From: Cellulosimicrobium cellulans
Lineage (GTDB): Bacteria; Actinomycetota; Actinomycetes; Actinomycetales; Cellulomonadaceae
DNA: 64,000 nucleotides
Reading direction: 5' to 3'
NCBI RefSeq assembly: GCF_016921195.1
Contig: NZ_JAFGYF010000001.1
Location: 310,001 to 374,000 of the forward strand
Within the stretch, counting starts at the first letter, position 1; each line of letters begins with the position of its first letter. Positions 1-8,895 of this stretch are shown piece by piece. The position numbers and the translations under genes are program-made. A model generated the notes under the pieces. The model made no database searches and was not told the origin of the DNA. It was given only the letters and a program-made list of their open reading frames with translations.

Positions 1-34
1 GGCCGGGCGGAGGCGTCGCCCGGGAGGGCAGCGG

Positions 35-1168
35 TCAGGAGGTGCCGCGGCCTCCGCACGAAGCCACCGTCTCGCCCTCGACGACGACCGAGGCATCCCA
101 GCTCCACGCCGCCGGGAGCGCGGCGACGGTCGCCGCCGGGACGTGGACCGCGTCGAGCCCCGAGCCGTCGGGCGTGGGCGGGACGACTTCCCAGTCGCTG
201 CCGCCGTCGGCGCGCTGGTCGACCCGGAACGGCGACTCGAACGTGGCGAGGTCGTCGCCCTCCCACGTCTCGAGGCGCAGGACGAGCGCGGCGTCGAGCG
301 GCTGGTCGAGCGTGGCGTCCAGGTCCACGTCGACGGCGAACGACGCGTCGAGGCCCGTCTGGTCCCCGGCCTCGTCGGGGAGCGGGCTCGTCCGGGTCAC
401 GCCCCACCGGCTCTCGGTGCCCGGCGTCGACCAGCTGACGACCTCCACGTCCCCGACGGTCAGCGGTGACTCGTCCGACACCTTCGGTGTGCACGTCGCC
501 GTCCACACGTCGCCGCCGGTGTACGTGGCCGGGCCGAGGGCGAAGACGGCGCTCCCCACCGAGAGGACGGTCGCCGCGACGGTGACGGTGCGCGACGGCG
601 TCGGGCCGCCCATGCCGGTGCCGGGGCCGAGGAACGGCACGGGCGGGCGGACGCGCCGCAGCACGACCGTGCTGCACAGGGAGTCGGCGAACGTCCGGCG
701 CTGCGCGTGCCACAGCGGGCGGAGGAAGCCGATGTACAGGATGGCGTCGAGGAGATGGGCCAGGTGGCGCAGGACGGTGCGGATCAGCCCGGCGGGTCGC
801 CCGGTGGTGTCGTGCACGACGACGATGCCCACCGCCCGCTTGCCGGGCGTCGCCCCGGTCCAGCCCTGGAAGGCGAAGAGCGCGGCCGAGGTGCCGAGAG
901 CCCACCAGGTGCCGCCGGGGACCACGGTGTCCGCGGTCACGCCGAAGCTGATCCCCGGGAGCCAGGCCACCTCGTAGGCGGGCCCGACCGCGAGGAACAG
1001 CACCGTCGCGACGATCGCCGTGTCGAGCAGCGACGCGACGACGCGGCGGGACCAGCTCGCGTACTCCTCGCGCGCCGGCTCCGGAGAGAGCCCGGGAAGG
1101 GCGGGCTCGAGGTCTCCGGCTCCGACGGCGTGCGTCGGCCCCCTGCCGGTCGGGGCGTCGATGGCCAC
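35..1168 (-). CDS. RDD-domain membrane protein with extracytoplasmic C-terminal region
   Basis: This 377-residue protein carries an RDD-type membrane domain. The family motif is visible near residue 43 (SRRVVASLLDTAI), with hydrophobic segments around 46-66, 83-105 and 128-150. A TPGKRAVGI stretch and a hydrophilic FADSLCST segment are also typical of the family. A fourth hydrophobic segment near residues 198-216 precedes a region of about 160 residues with two cysteines (TCTPK and ASCGG) that probably faces outside. Most RDD proteins end soon after the third helix, so this tail is the unusual part. RDD proteins have been linked to ion transport in some bacteria, but no substrate can be read here. 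It is the first gene in the window and its upstream neighbour is transcribed in the same direction. Confidence 0.8.
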   Translation of the reverse strand: MAIDAPTGRGPTHAVGAGDLEPALPGLSPEPAREEYASWSRRVVASLLDTAIVATVLFLAVGPAYEVAWLPGISFGVTADTVVPGGTWWALGTSAALFAFQGWTGATPGKRAVGIVVVHDTTGRPAGLIRTVLRHLAHLLDAILYIGFLRPLWHAQRRTFADSLCSTVVLRRVRPPVPFLGPGTGMGGPTPSRTVTVAATVLSVGSAVFALGPATYTGGDVWTATCTPKVSDESPLTVGDVEVVSWSTPGTESRWGVTRTSPLPDEAGDQTGLDASFAVDVDLDATLDQPLDAALVLRLETWEGDDLATFESPFRVDQRADGGSDWEVVPPTPDGSGLDAVHVPAATVAALPAAWSWDASVVVEGETVASCGGRGTS

Positions 1169-1236
1169 GCGCCGATCCTGGCAGAGACCCCGGCCGGCGG
1201 GAAGCGCGGCCGGCTATGTCCGAGCGGCGGAGCGGT

Positions 1237-2475
1237 TCAGCGGAAGGAGTGCCGCCGACCCAGGGCGACGGTCGCGAGCACCGGGACCATGAGGGCGAGC
1301 GAGACCCACGGGAGGCCGCCGGGGCCCGCGACGGCGAGAACCGCTCCGCCGACGGCTCCGCCGAGCGCGACGGACGTGTTCCACACCGTGACGAGCGCCG
1401 ACTGCGCGACGTCGGCGCCGTCGCCCGCGGCCCGGGCAGCGGCGGTCGTGTAGAGCGTCCCGGCGCCGCCGAACGCGGCACCCCAGGCGGCGACGGCGAC
1501 CACGACGACGACCGTCGACGTCGGCGCGAGGCCGAGCACGAGCATCGCGAGGGCGAAGACGACGACCGACCCGAGCGTGAGGGCACGCAGGCGGCGGTCG
1601 ATGAGCGAACCGAGGAGCACGAGCGCCCCCGCGGACGCCGCGCCGAGGACGAGCAGCAGCGCGCTGGTGCGTGAGCCCTGGCCGAGGTGCGCGAGGTGGA
1701 CCGCGACGTACGTGTAGAGCGACGTGTTGGCGAGCACGTTGAGTCCAGTCACGAGCAGCACGGGCCGCAGGCCCGGGCGGGGGAGGACCGCGGTGATCGC
1801 GAGCTGCGCGCCCCGCGGGGTGCCCGCGGCGGCGGGGGCACCGAACCGGACCCCGGCGAGCAGGCCGAGGCCGACGAGCGAGAGGACGCCGAACGTCCAC
1901 CGCCACCCGACGGCGGCGCCCAGCACCGCGCCCGCGGGCACGCCGAGCGTGAGGGCGAGCGGACCGCCCGCCATGGCGATCGTCATGGCGCGGCCGAGGC
2001 GGTCCGCGGGCGCGATCCGGCGCACGTACCCGGGCAGGAGCGCCCACGTGAGGCCTGCGACGAGCCCTGCGGCGAAGCGTGCGACGAGCGTCAGCGTGAA
2101 CGACGACGACACCGCGGTGACGGTGTTCGCGACGACGAACCCCGTGACCGTCACGAGGAGCAACGTTCGGCGGTCCCACCGCGCCGTGACGCGTGTGAGC
2201 GGGATCGCGGCGACGATCGCCCCGACGGCGAACGCGGTGACGGTCTGCCCGGCCGCGCCGGCGCCGACGCCGAGGTCGGCGGCCATGGCGGGCAGCACGC
2301 CCGCGGGCAGGATCTCGGTGAGCAGCGTGAGGAACCCCGACGCCGCGAGCGCGACGAGCGCGCCGACCGGCAACGTACCCGGGCTGCGAGCGCCGGAGGC
2401 GGTGGGAAGGGCGCCGGCCGAGGAGGTGCCGGGGTCCGGGACGGTGGCGGTGGTGGGTGTGCTCGTCGTGGACAT
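1237..2475 (-). CDS. MFS exporter, DHA1/AraJ-like
   Basis: This 412-residue major facilitator protein has about 12 hydrophobic segments. A GTLPVGALVALAASGF start and a RRTLLLVTV loop between helices 2 and 3 place it with DHA1-type sugar or drug efflux permeases. The chosen ATG at 2475 lies just inside a longer frame. Another in-frame ATG at 2499 falls within the putative promoter, so it is disfavoured. No Shine-Dalgarno sequence precedes 2475, which suggests a leaderless transcript. The gene is divergent from a MerR regulator. That arrangement is common for drug-responsive efflux and suggests MerR-controlled export, but the exported compound is unknown. Confidence 0.85.
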   Translation of the reverse strand: MSTTSTPTTATVPDPGTSSAGALPTASGARSPGTLPVGALVALAASGFLTLLTEILPAGVLPAMAADLGVGAGAAGQTVTAFAVGAIVAAIPLTRVTARWDRRTLLLVTVTGFVVANTVTAVSSSFTLTLVARFAAGLVAGLTWALLPGYVRRIAPADRLGRAMTIAMAGGPLALTLGVPAGAVLGAAVGWRWTFGVLSLVGLGLLAGVRFGAPAAAGTPRGAQLAITAVLPRPGLRPVLLVTGLNVLANTSLYTYVAVHLAHLGQGSRTSALLLVLGAASAGALVLLGSLIDRRLRALTLGSVVVFALAMLVLGLAPTSTVVVVVAVAAWGAAFGGAGTLYTTAAARAAGDGADVAQSALVTVWNTSVALGGAVGGAVLAVAGPGGLPWVSLALMVPVLATVALGRRHSFR

Positions 2476-2491
2476 GGGGTTAGCATCGATG

Positions 2492-2514
2492 TCTGACATT
2501 GATGTGAAGGTCAA
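2492..2514 (-). promoter_or_regulatory. Putative MerR-type operator/promoter of the MFS gene
   Basis: Read on the minus strand, TTGACC (2514-2509) is a good -35 element, followed by a partial dyad TGAC/GTCA. It lies between the MFS start and the divergent MerR gene. MerR regulators bind such dyads inside over-long spacers, but no convincing -10 element was found at 19-20 bases. The assignment therefore rests mainly on position and the -35 match. Confidence 0.35.
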
Positions 2515-2541
2515 GCGACGCGGCCCGGTGAGGTGGATCAC

Positions 2542-2967
2542 GTGCGGATCGGCGAGCTGTCCCGGCGCACCGGGACCCCGACGCGGCTCCTGCGGTACTA
2601 CGAGGAGCAGGGGCTGTTCACGCCCGAGCGGGCGGAGAACGGGTACCGCGAGTACGGCGAGCACCTGGTCGACCGGGTGCTCCAGATCCGCGGGCTCCTC
2701 GAGGTCGGCTTCACGACGAGGATCATCAAGGAGTTCCTGCCCTGCCTCGGCGACGCGCCGGAGATCCACCTGCACAACGCGTACCCGGACAAGATCGCGC
2801 TCCTGGAGGCCGAGCTCGCGCGGCTGGAGGACCGCATCCGCATCCTCGAGAAGAACCGCGACGCGATCGCCGACTACCTCGACCGCATTCGCCCCTTCGC
2901 CCAGCGCCCGGAGGACCGCGTCCCGGCACCCACCCGGTCGGGCGAGCCGACCGCCGTCGTGCGCTGA
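2542..2967 (+). CDS. MerR-family transcriptional regulator
   Basis: The protein has 141 residues. The N-terminus RIGELSRRTGTPTRLLRYYEE is the MerR winged-helix DNA-binding domain, with the usual helix-turn-helix and RYYE signature. A predicted coiled coil (about 95-125, rich in L, E and R heptads) is the dimerisation helix. The GTG at 2542 is preferred over the GTG at 2533 because GAGGTG sits six bases upstream and the family normally begins M-R-I-G-E-L. The C-terminal segment is short and shows no metal-binding Cys cluster, so an organic effector is more likely than a metal. It is divergent from the MFS exporter and probably controls it. Confidence 0.85.
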   Translation: MRIGELSRRTGTPTRLLRYYEEQGLFTPERAENGYREYGEHLVDRVLQIRGLLEVGFTTRIIKEFLPCLGDAPEIHLHNAYPDKIALLEAELARLEDRIRILEKNRDAIADYLDRIRPFAQRPEDRVPAPTRSGEPTAVVR

Positions 2968-2993
2968 CCGCCGTCCGGCGGGAGCGTGCTCGG

Positions 2994-3329
2994 CTACTCG
3001 GGGCGCGGCGCGTACATGATGACCGCGACGCCGACGAGGCAGAGCAGCGCGCCGACGACGTCCCAGCGGTCCGGGCGGAACCCGTCCACGACCATGCCCC
3101 ACGCGAGCGAGCCGGCGACGAACACCCCGCCGTACGCGGCGAGGATGCGGCCGAAGCCGGCGTCCGGCTGGAGCGTCGCGACGACGCCGTAGAGCCCGAG
3201 CGCGACGACGCCCGCCCCGATCCAGAGCCAGCCGCGGTGCTCGCGCAGCCCCTGCCACACGAGCCACGCCCCGCCGATCTCGAGCAGCGCGGCGAGGACG
3301 AACAGCGGGACGGAGCGCGCGAGATCCAT
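2994..3329 (-). CDS. UPF0060 (YnfA-like) small membrane protein
   Basis: This 111-residue protein has four hydrophobic helices and the UPF0060 pattern: [18 protein letters not shown] near the N-terminus, the loop [11 protein letters not shown], and a final [19 protein letters not shown] helix. YnfA-type proteins resemble the SMR/EmrE fold, and some members have reported efflux activity, but the general function is unresolved. The start is the ATG giving [10 protein letters not shown], because the long upstream open frame lacks coding character. It ends convergently 26 bases from the MerR gene. Confidence 0.9.
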   Translation of the reverse strand: MDLARSVPLFVLAALLEIGGAWLVWQGLREHRGWLWIGAGVVALGLYGVVATLQPDAGFGRILAAYGGVFVAGSLAWGMVVDGFRPDRWDVVGALLCLVGVAVIMYAPRPE

Positions 3330-3379
3330 GCGCGCCAGCGTAGGGGGCAGTGCACGCGCCCCGAGTTCGGGGTCTCTCG

Positions 3380-3393
3380 TGCAAACGTAGGTC
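3380..3393 (-). promoter_or_regulatory. LacI-family operator, copy upstream of lacI
   Basis: On the minus strand this reads GACCTACGTTTGCA. It matches the two sites before the alpha-galactosidase operon at 13 of 14 positions. It lies 24 bases before the lacI start, consistent with autoregulation. The core resembles the CG-centred palindromes bound by LacI proteins, with one half (GTTTGCA) better conserved than the other. Confidence 0.7.
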
Positions 3394-3416
3394 GCGATTC
3401 GGCGTAGCCTTCCGGG

Positions 3417-4430
3417 GTGACTCCCAGACACCAGCCGCCCGTGCTCTCCGACGTGGCTGAGCTCGCCGGGGTGAGCGTCTCGACGGTCTCGCGCGTCCTC
3501 ACCGGACGCACCCCGGTGAGCCCGAAGCTCCGGGACAAGGTGCAGGCCGCCGTCTCCCAGCTCGGCTACCGCCCCAACGCCGCTGCGCAGACGCTCGTCA
3601 GCGGGCGCCGGTCGACGGTCGCGGTGCTCGCGCGCAACACGCTGCGCTACGGCTACGCCGCCACGCTCCAGGGGATCGAGGAGGCGGCACGCGCTGCGGG
3701 CTACGTCGTCTCGATCGCCGTCGTGGAGTCGGAGGCCCCTCGCGACCTGGGCCGCGCGGTCGACCTCGTCCTGTCGCAGTCGCTCGCCGGGGCGATCGTG
3801 GTCGAGTTCGACTCGCTCGGCGTGCGCACGCTCGAGGCGCTGCCGGAGGCGCTGCCGGTCGTGGCGGCCGCCGGCGCGCGGCGCAGGCAGGGGACGCGAC
3901 CGCACGCGTTCCTCGACGACCAGGCGGGTGGCGAGGAGGCGACGCGCTACCTCCTGGGACTGGGGCACCGCACCGTCCACCACGTCGCGATCCCCGCGAC
4001 CCGGCCGCGCAGCGGGCGCAGCTGGGGCTGGCGGCGTGCGCTCGACGCGGCCGGGGTCGAGCGGCCGGACGTCGTCCAGGCGAGCTACGACCCCGACTCC
4101 GGCTACGAGGCCGGGCTGCGGCTGGCCGACGACCCCGACGTCACCGCGGTCCTGTGCGGCAACGACGAGCTGGCGATCGGCGTCATGCGGGCGCTGGCCG
4201 AGCGCGGGCGTCGCGTCCCGGAGGACGTCAGCGTGGTCGGCTTCGACGACCAGCCGTTCGCGCGCATGTGGAGTCCCCCGCTGACGACGGTCGCCCAGGA
4301 CTTCGTCGACCTCGGGCGCCGGACCTTCGGGATGCTGGCGCGCTGGGTCGAGACGGGCGAGCCGCCGGAGGACAGCGCGACCCGGCCCACGCTCGTCGTC
4401 CGGGAGAGCGCCGCGCCGCCGCGCGCCTGA
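3417..4430 (+). CDS. LacI-family transcriptional regulator of the galactoside locus
   Basis: The protein has 337 residues. Residues 9-55 form the LacI helix-turn-helix and hinge ([20 protein letters not shown], then GYRPNAAAQ). Residues 65-330 form a periplasmic-binding-protein-like sensor with the family segments [12 protein letters not shown] and [21 protein letters not shown]. The start is a GTG at 3417. The gene faces the same way as the alpha-galactosidase/ABC operon that follows. Identical 14-base sites lie before both, so it most likely represses this operon and itself until a galactoside or arabinoside ligand binds. The ligand cannot be deduced from sequence alone. Confidence 0.9.
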   Translation: MTPRHQPPVLSDVAELAGVSVSTVSRVLTGRTPVSPKLRDKVQAAVSQLGYRPNAAAQTLVSGRRSTVAVLARNTLRYGYAATLQGIEEAARAAGYVVSIAVVESEAPRDLGRAVDLVLSQSLAGAIVVEFDSLGVRTLEALPEALPVVAAAGARRRQGTRPHAFLDDQAGGEEATRYLLGLGHRTVHHVAIPATRPRSGRSWGWRRALDAAGVERPDVVQASYDPDSGYEAGLRLADDPDVTAVLCGNDELAIGVMRALAERGRRVPEDVSVVGFDDQPFARMWSPPLTTVAQDFVDLGRRTFGMLARWVETGEPPEDSATRPTLVVRESAAPPRA

Positions 4431-4628
4431 CACCGCCGCGCGCCTGGCGCCCCCGCGCCCTCCTGCGCCTGACGGCGCCGCGCGCCCGGCGGCCCCGCGC
4501 GCGTGACGTCGCGCCCGTGGCGCTCGGGCTGGCGCACCCGCCTCCGACCGCGGGCTCGGCCTGGACGCCTCCGCCCCGTCCCGAGGTCCCTTCCCGTCGG
4601 GTCTCCGGCCGATCGGCCGCCGCATTTT

Positions 4629-4683
4629 GACCGACGTTTGCAGAACCTCGGATGTGTGCGCTAACTTCTGACCAACGTTTGCA
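4629..4683 (+). promoter_or_regulatory. Twin LacI operators and promoter region of the alpha-galactosidase/ABC operon
   Basis: Two near-identical sites, GACCGACGTTTGCA (4629-4642) and GACCAACGTTTGCA (4670-4683), are spaced 41 bases apart, close to four helical turns on one DNA face. A possible promoter lies between them: TTTGCA (4637-4642) as -35 and TAACTT (4662-4667) as -10, with 19 bases between. In that case the first operator covers the -35 and the second covers the transcription start. The preceding 4431-4628 is GC-rich spacer with degenerate GCGCGCC repeats and no gene. Confidence 0.7.
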
Positions 4684-4723
4684 GGACCCGCACCGGTGCG
4701 GGGCGACGAGGGAGTGCACGTAC

Positions 4724-6913
4724 GTGGTGAGCACAACGATGGCCGAGGACGTCCGGGACGCGGGCGGGACCCGTGTCTGGCCCCGGGTGGTGCGTCTGTC
4801 GGCGGCGGGTGCGGCCGTCGTCCTGCTGCTCCCCGAGGACGGTCTCCCCGAGGTCCTGCACTGGGGCTCCGACATCGGCGAGAGCCGGCAGGACCTCGAG
4901 GCCCTCGAGCGGGCGACCAGTCCCGTGCTCGCCACGAACGGGGTCGACCAGGGCGTCCGCGTCTCCCTGCTGCCGGAGTCCTGGACCGGCTGGACGGGCA
5001 CGCCGGGCCTCTCGGGGCACCGCGCGGGAGCGGCCTGGTCGCCGCGGTTCCGGCCGGTCCGGATCGACGTCGACCAGCGTCGGCACGGCGGCGCGGTCGT
5101 CGTCGAGGCGCACGACGCGGACGCAGGGCTGCGCCTCGGGCTGGAGCTGGAGATGCTGCCCTCGGGGCTGCTCCGCCTCCGCGGCCGGGTCACCAACGTC
5201 GCCACCCGGCCCTACGCGCTCCACGGGCTGCAGCTCGCCCTGCCGGTCCCCACGACGGCGGACGAGCTCCTCGATCTCGCCGGGCGCTGGGCCAAGGAGC
5301 GGGTCCCGCAGCGGTCCGCCTTCGTCGTCGGCTCCCACGTCCGCGAGGGCCGGCACGGCCGGACCGGCGCGGACGCCGCGACCGTGCTGGTCGCGGGGGA
5401 GCCGGGGTTCGGTTTCGAGGCCGGGGAGACGTGGGGCATCCACGTGGCCTTCAGCGGCAACCACGTCGTCGCCGCCGAGCGGACCTTCGACGGGCGCCGG
5501 CTCCTCCTCGGTGGCGAGCTGCTGCTCCCCGGCGAGGTCGAGCTCGCCCCGGAGGAGTCGTACACGGGCCCCTGGCTCTACGCGAGCCACGCGGACGGTC
5601 TCGACGCGCTCGCCGCGCGGTTCCACGACCACCTCCGCGCACGTCCCGGGCACCCGCGCACCCCGCGGCCGGTCGTCATGAACGTGTGGGAGGCCGTCTA
5701 CTTCGACCACGACCTCGACCGTCTCAAGGAGCTCGCCGACCTCGCCGCCGAGGTGGGGACCGAGCGGTTCGTCCTCGACGACGGGTGGTTCGGCGGGCGT
5801 CGGGACGACGCCACGGGCCTCGGCGACTGGACCGTGTCCGACGACGTCTGGGGAGACGGGCGCTTCGCCGACCTCGTCCGGCACGTCAAGGGGCGCGGGA
5901 TGGAGTTCGGCCTCTGGTTCGAGCCCGAGATGGTGAACCTGGACTCCGACCTCGCGAGGCGGCACCCCGAGTGGATCCTCCAGGTCGACGGACGGCTCCC
6001 CGTCGAGGCGCGGCACCAGCAGGTGCTCGACCTCTCGCACCCGGGCGCGTACGAGCACGTGCTGTCGAGCATCGTCGCGATCGTCCGCGAGCACGGCGTC
6101 GACTTCATCAAGTGGGACCACAACCGCGACCTCGTCGACGCGGGCTCGACGCGCACCGGTCGTGCCGGCGTCCACGAGCAGACGCTCGCGACCTACCGCC
6201 TCCTCGACGAGGTCCGCGAACGGTGCCCGGGGCTCGAGATCGAGTCCTGCTCGTCCGGCGGAGCGCGCGTCGACCTCGAGATCCTCGAGCGGACCGACCG
6301 GGTGTGGGCGTCGGACTGCATCGACGCCCACGAGCGACAGCAGATCCAGCGCTGGACGGCGCAGCTCCTCCCGCCCGAGCTGGTCGGCAGCCACGTGGGG
6401 GCCGACCGGGCCCACACGACCGGGCGCCGGCTCGACCTGTCGTTCCGCGCGGCCACGGCGCTCTTCGGCCACTTCGGGATCGAGTGGGACCTCTCGGAGG
6501 CCACCGAGGCGGAGCGGCGCGAGCTCGCCGACTGGGTGGAGCACTACAAGCAGGTGCGCCACCTCGTGCACACGGGCCGGGTCGTGCGCCGGTCGCTGGA
6601 GGGCGGCGACCTGTGGCTGCACGGCGCGGTGAGCCCGGACCGTACCGAGGCGCTGTACGGGCTCACGCTGCGCGAGCGCCACGTGACGTGGCCCGCGGGG
6701 CGGGTGCAGCTCCCCGGTCTCGACCCCGACGCGACCTACCTCGTCCGCCCGTCGGGGCCGCCGGTGGTCCGCGGGGGCGACCCGCGCTCGGTGCCCGCGT
6801 GGTGGGCGAGCGGGCTCCGGCTGAGCGGAGCGGCCCTCGGGTCCGTCGGGCTGAGCGTCCCCGCGCTCGACCCGGACCAGGCGGTGCTGATCCACGTGGA
6901 GGTGGAGCGATGA
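4724..6913 (+). CDS. GH36 alpha-galactosidase, intracellular
   Basis: This 729-residue enzyme hydrolyses terminal alpha-galactosides. The layout is GH36: an N-terminal beta-supersandwich (about 1-310), a TIM barrel beginning [15 protein letters not shown], and a C-terminal beta domain. The catalytic nucleophile is D465 in FIKWDHNRD, and the acid/base is D531 in [10 protein letters not shown]. Other family segments visible are [19 protein letters not shown] and [10 protein letters not shown]. There is no signal peptide, so the substrate is cleaved after import. The GTG at 4724 has GAGGGAG nine bases upstream. The longer frame to 4652 would run into the operators and is rejected. The stop overlaps the next gene (ATGA). 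Confidence 0.93.
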   Translation: MVSTTMAEDVRDAGGTRVWPRVVRLSAAGAAVVLLLPEDGLPEVLHWGSDIGESRQDLEALERATSPVLATNGVDQGVRVSLLPESWTGWTGTPGLSGHRAGAAWSPRFRPVRIDVDQRRHGGAVVVEAHDADAGLRLGLELEMLPSGLLRLRGRVTNVATRPYALHGLQLALPVPTTADELLDLAGRWAKERVPQRSAFVVGSHVREGRHGRTGADAATVLVAGEPGFGFEAGETWGIHVAFSGNHVVAAERTFDGRRLLLGGELLLPGEVELAPEESYTGPWLYASHADGLDALAARFHDHLRARPGHPRTPRPVVMNVWEAVYFDHDLDRLKELADLAAEVGTERFVLDDGWFGGRRDDATGLGDWTVSDDVWGDGRFADLVRHVKGRGMEFGLWFEPEMVNLDSDLARRHPEWILQVDGRLPVEARHQQVLDLSHPGAYEHVLSSIVAIVREHGVDFIKWDHNRDLVDAGSTRTGRAGVHEQTLATYRLLDEVRERCPGLEIESCSSGGARVDLEILERTDRVWASDCIDAHERQQIQRWTAQLLPPELVGSHVGADRAHTTGRRLDLSFRAATALFGHFGIEWDLSEATEAERRELADWVEHYKQVRHLVHTGRVVRRSLEGGDLWLHGAVSPDRTEALYGLTLRERHVTWPAGRVQLPGLDPDATYLVRPSGPPVVRGGDPRSVPAWWASGLRLSGAALGSVGLSVPALDPDQAVLIHVEVER

Positions 6914-7845
6914 CCACGCAGGTGACGGGGGCGCGGCCGGGGGCCGCCCCTCCGGCGGCGCGACGGCGGTCGCAGGAGCTGCGGAACCTGCCGGCGGCCC
7001 TGCTGTTCGTGCTGCCCGCCGGGATCGGGTTCGTCGTGTTCTTCCTGTGGCCGGCGCTCCGGGGGATCTGGCTGAGCTTCACCGACTCGACCGCCTTCAA
7101 CACCGGCGGGTTCGTGAGGCTCGAGAACTACCAGCGGATGGTCGCGGACCCGGTCTTCTGGAACGCCTTCAAGGTGACCGTCTGGTACGTGCTGCTCAAC
7201 ATCGGCCTCCAGACGGTGCTCGCGGTGGTGGTGGCGGTGCTCATGCACCGGCTCACGCGGTCCCTGGTGGTCCGCGGCATCATCCTCACGCCGTACCTCG
7301 TGTCCAACGTCGTGGCGGCGATGCTCTTCCTCATGCTGCTCGACTATCAGCTCGGCTTCGTCAACGAGCTGGTCGAGTCGCTCGGCGGCGACCGCGTCAT
7401 GTTCTTCGGCGACCAGTCCCTCGTGATCCCGACGATCGCCCTCGTCAACGTGTGGCGCCACCTCGGCTACACGGCGCTCCTGCTGTTCGCGGGCCTCCAG
7501 ACGATCCCCGAGAACCTCTACGAGGCGGGCCGCGTCGACGGCGCGTCCGAGCTGCGCATGTTCCGGTCGATCACGATGCCGCTCCTGCGCCCGTACCTGG
7601 GCCTCGTGCTCATCGTGACGATGATCGGCTCGTTCCAGGTGTTCGACACCGTCTCCGTCGCGACCCAGGGCGGGCCGGCGAACGCGTCGAACGTCATCCA
7701 GTACTACATCTACGAGGTCGCCTTCAGCCGCGGGTACGACTTCGGGTACGCGTCGGCCATGTCGGTCGCGCTGCTCGTGGTGCTCGCCGCGATCGCGGTC
7801 GTCCAGTTCCGGCTCACCCGGGCGAACCAGAACGACATGGCGTGA
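6910..7845 (+). CDS. Carbohydrate ABC transporter permease (MalF/UgpA type)
   Basis: This 311-residue inner-membrane permease has six predicted helices and an EAA loop (EAGRVDGASELRMFRSITMPLL, residues about 216-237) that docks the ATPase. It belongs to the CUT1 family, which imports oligosaccharides. Its start overlaps the alpha-galactosidase stop, which indicates translational coupling. The partner permease follows after seven bases and the binding protein after that. No dedicated ATPase gene is present. CUT1 systems in actinobacteria often share a housekeeping MsiK-type ATPase encoded elsewhere. Confidence 0.92.
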   Translation: MTTQVTGARPGAAPPAARRRSQELRNLPAALLFVLPAGIGFVVFFLWPALRGIWLSFTDSTAFNTGGFVRLENYQRMVADPVFWNAFKVTVWYVLLNIGLQTVLAVVVAVLMHRLTRSLVVRGIILTPYLVSNVVAAMLFLMLLDYQLGFVNELVESLGGDRVMFFGDQSLVIPTIALVNVWRHLGYTALLLFAGLQTIPENLYEAGRVDGASELRMFRSITMPLLRPYLGLVLIVTMIGSFQVFDTVSVATQGGPANASNVIQYYIYEVAFSRGYDFGYASAMSVALLVVLAAIAVVQFRLTRANQNDMA

Positions 7846-7852
7846 GGTACCG

Positions 7853-8803
7853 ATGACCACCACAGCTCCTGCTCCCGTCGCCACGCCGACCGGACCAGCC
7901 CGCCCCGAGCCGGGACCCCGCCGGCGCCGCCGCACCACCCCGGGCCGGGTCCTCGGCTGGGTCGTGCTCGCGCTCCTCCTGGTCGTGACGCTCTTCCCGT
8001 TCTACTGGATGCTCCGCACCGCGTTGTCCACGAACGCCGCGCTGCCGGGAGGAGCGGCCGACCCGCTGCCCGTGGGGCTCAGCGGGGAGGGCTTCCGCCG
8101 TGCGCTCGGGCTCGCCACCGCGCAGGAGTCGCTCGCGGACGGCGGGTCCGGCGCCTCGATGGACTTCCCGCGCTACCTGCTGAACTCCGTCGTGGTCGCG
8201 ACGCTCGTCACCGTGTGCCAGGTGTTCTTCTCGGCGATGGCGGCGTACGCGTTCGCGCGGCTGCGCTGGCCGGGACGCGACGCCGTGTACGCGGTGTTCC
8301 TCGCCGGCCTGATGGTCCCGACCATCTTCACGCTGCTGCCGAACTTCCTGCTCGTGCGCGACCTCGGTCTGCTGGACACGCTGCCCGGCATCGCGCTCCC
8401 CACGATGCTCATGACGCCGTTCGCGGTGTTCTTCCTCCGCCAGTTCTTCGCCGGGATCAGCTTCGAGATCGAGGAGGCGGCGAAGCTCGACGGCGCGGGC
8501 CGGTTCCGGACGTTCTTCACCATCGTGCTGCCCATGGCGTCGCCCGCCGTGGTCACGCTCGCGGTCCTCACGTACATCACGGCCTGGAACGACTACCTGT
8601 GGCCCCTGCTCGTGAGCCAGTCCGACGACTCACGAGTCCTGACCCTCGCGCTCGGGATCTTCCGGGCGCAGTCCCCCCAGGCGTCCCCGGACTGGGCGGG
8701 GCTCATGGCGGCGACGCTGCTCGCAGCGCTGCCGATGCTCCTGCTCTTCCTCGCCTTCGCGAAGAGGATCGTCAACTCGATCGGCTTCACCGGGATCAAG
8801 TAG
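7853..8803 (+). CDS. Carbohydrate ABC transporter permease (MalG/UgpE type)
   Basis: This 316-residue protein is the second CUT1 permease. A proline- and arginine-rich cytoplasmic tail of about 35 residues precedes the first helix (WVVLALLLVVTLFPFYWML). The EAA motif EEAAKLDGAGRFRTFFTIVL (about 204-223) is intact, and the C-terminus FAKRIVNSIGFTGIK is typical of MalG proteins. An insertion of about 45 residues after helix 1 is common in this family. It pairs with the permease immediately upstream. Confidence 0.92.
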   Translation: MTTTAPAPVATPTGPARPEPGPRRRRRTTPGRVLGWVVLALLLVVTLFPFYWMLRTALSTNAALPGGAADPLPVGLSGEGFRRALGLATAQESLADGGSGASMDFPRYLLNSVVVATLVTVCQVFFSAMAAYAFARLRWPGRDAVYAVFLAGLMVPTIFTLLPNFLLVRDLGLLDTLPGIALPTMLMTPFAVFFLRQFFAGISFEIEEAAKLDGAGRFRTFFTIVLPMASPAVVTLAVLTYITAWNDYLWPLLVSQSDDSRVLTLALGIFRAQSPQASPDWAGLMAATLLAALPMLLLFLAFAKRIVNSIGFTGIK

Positions 8804-8895
8804 CCGCTCGGCACCAGGGGGGCACGGGCCGGCGGCCGTCGGACCCGACAACCATTCCGCACCATCGACGCGGATGTCTGCGAAAGGGAACAACG

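Noticed and set aside
1687-2496. Plus-strand frames opposite the MFS gene
   Set aside because: Their text is Arg/Glu/Gly-rich with no domain, while the minus strand gives a complete transporter with a matched regulator.
2475-2499. Upstream ATG (2499) as start of the MFS gene
   Set aside because: It would place the promoter -35/operator region inside the coding start, with no ribosome site; the ATG at 2475 is simpler.
4652-4723. N-terminal extension of the alpha-galactosidase
   Set aside because: It would translate the second LacI operator and the leader. The GTG at 4724 has a proper ribosome site.
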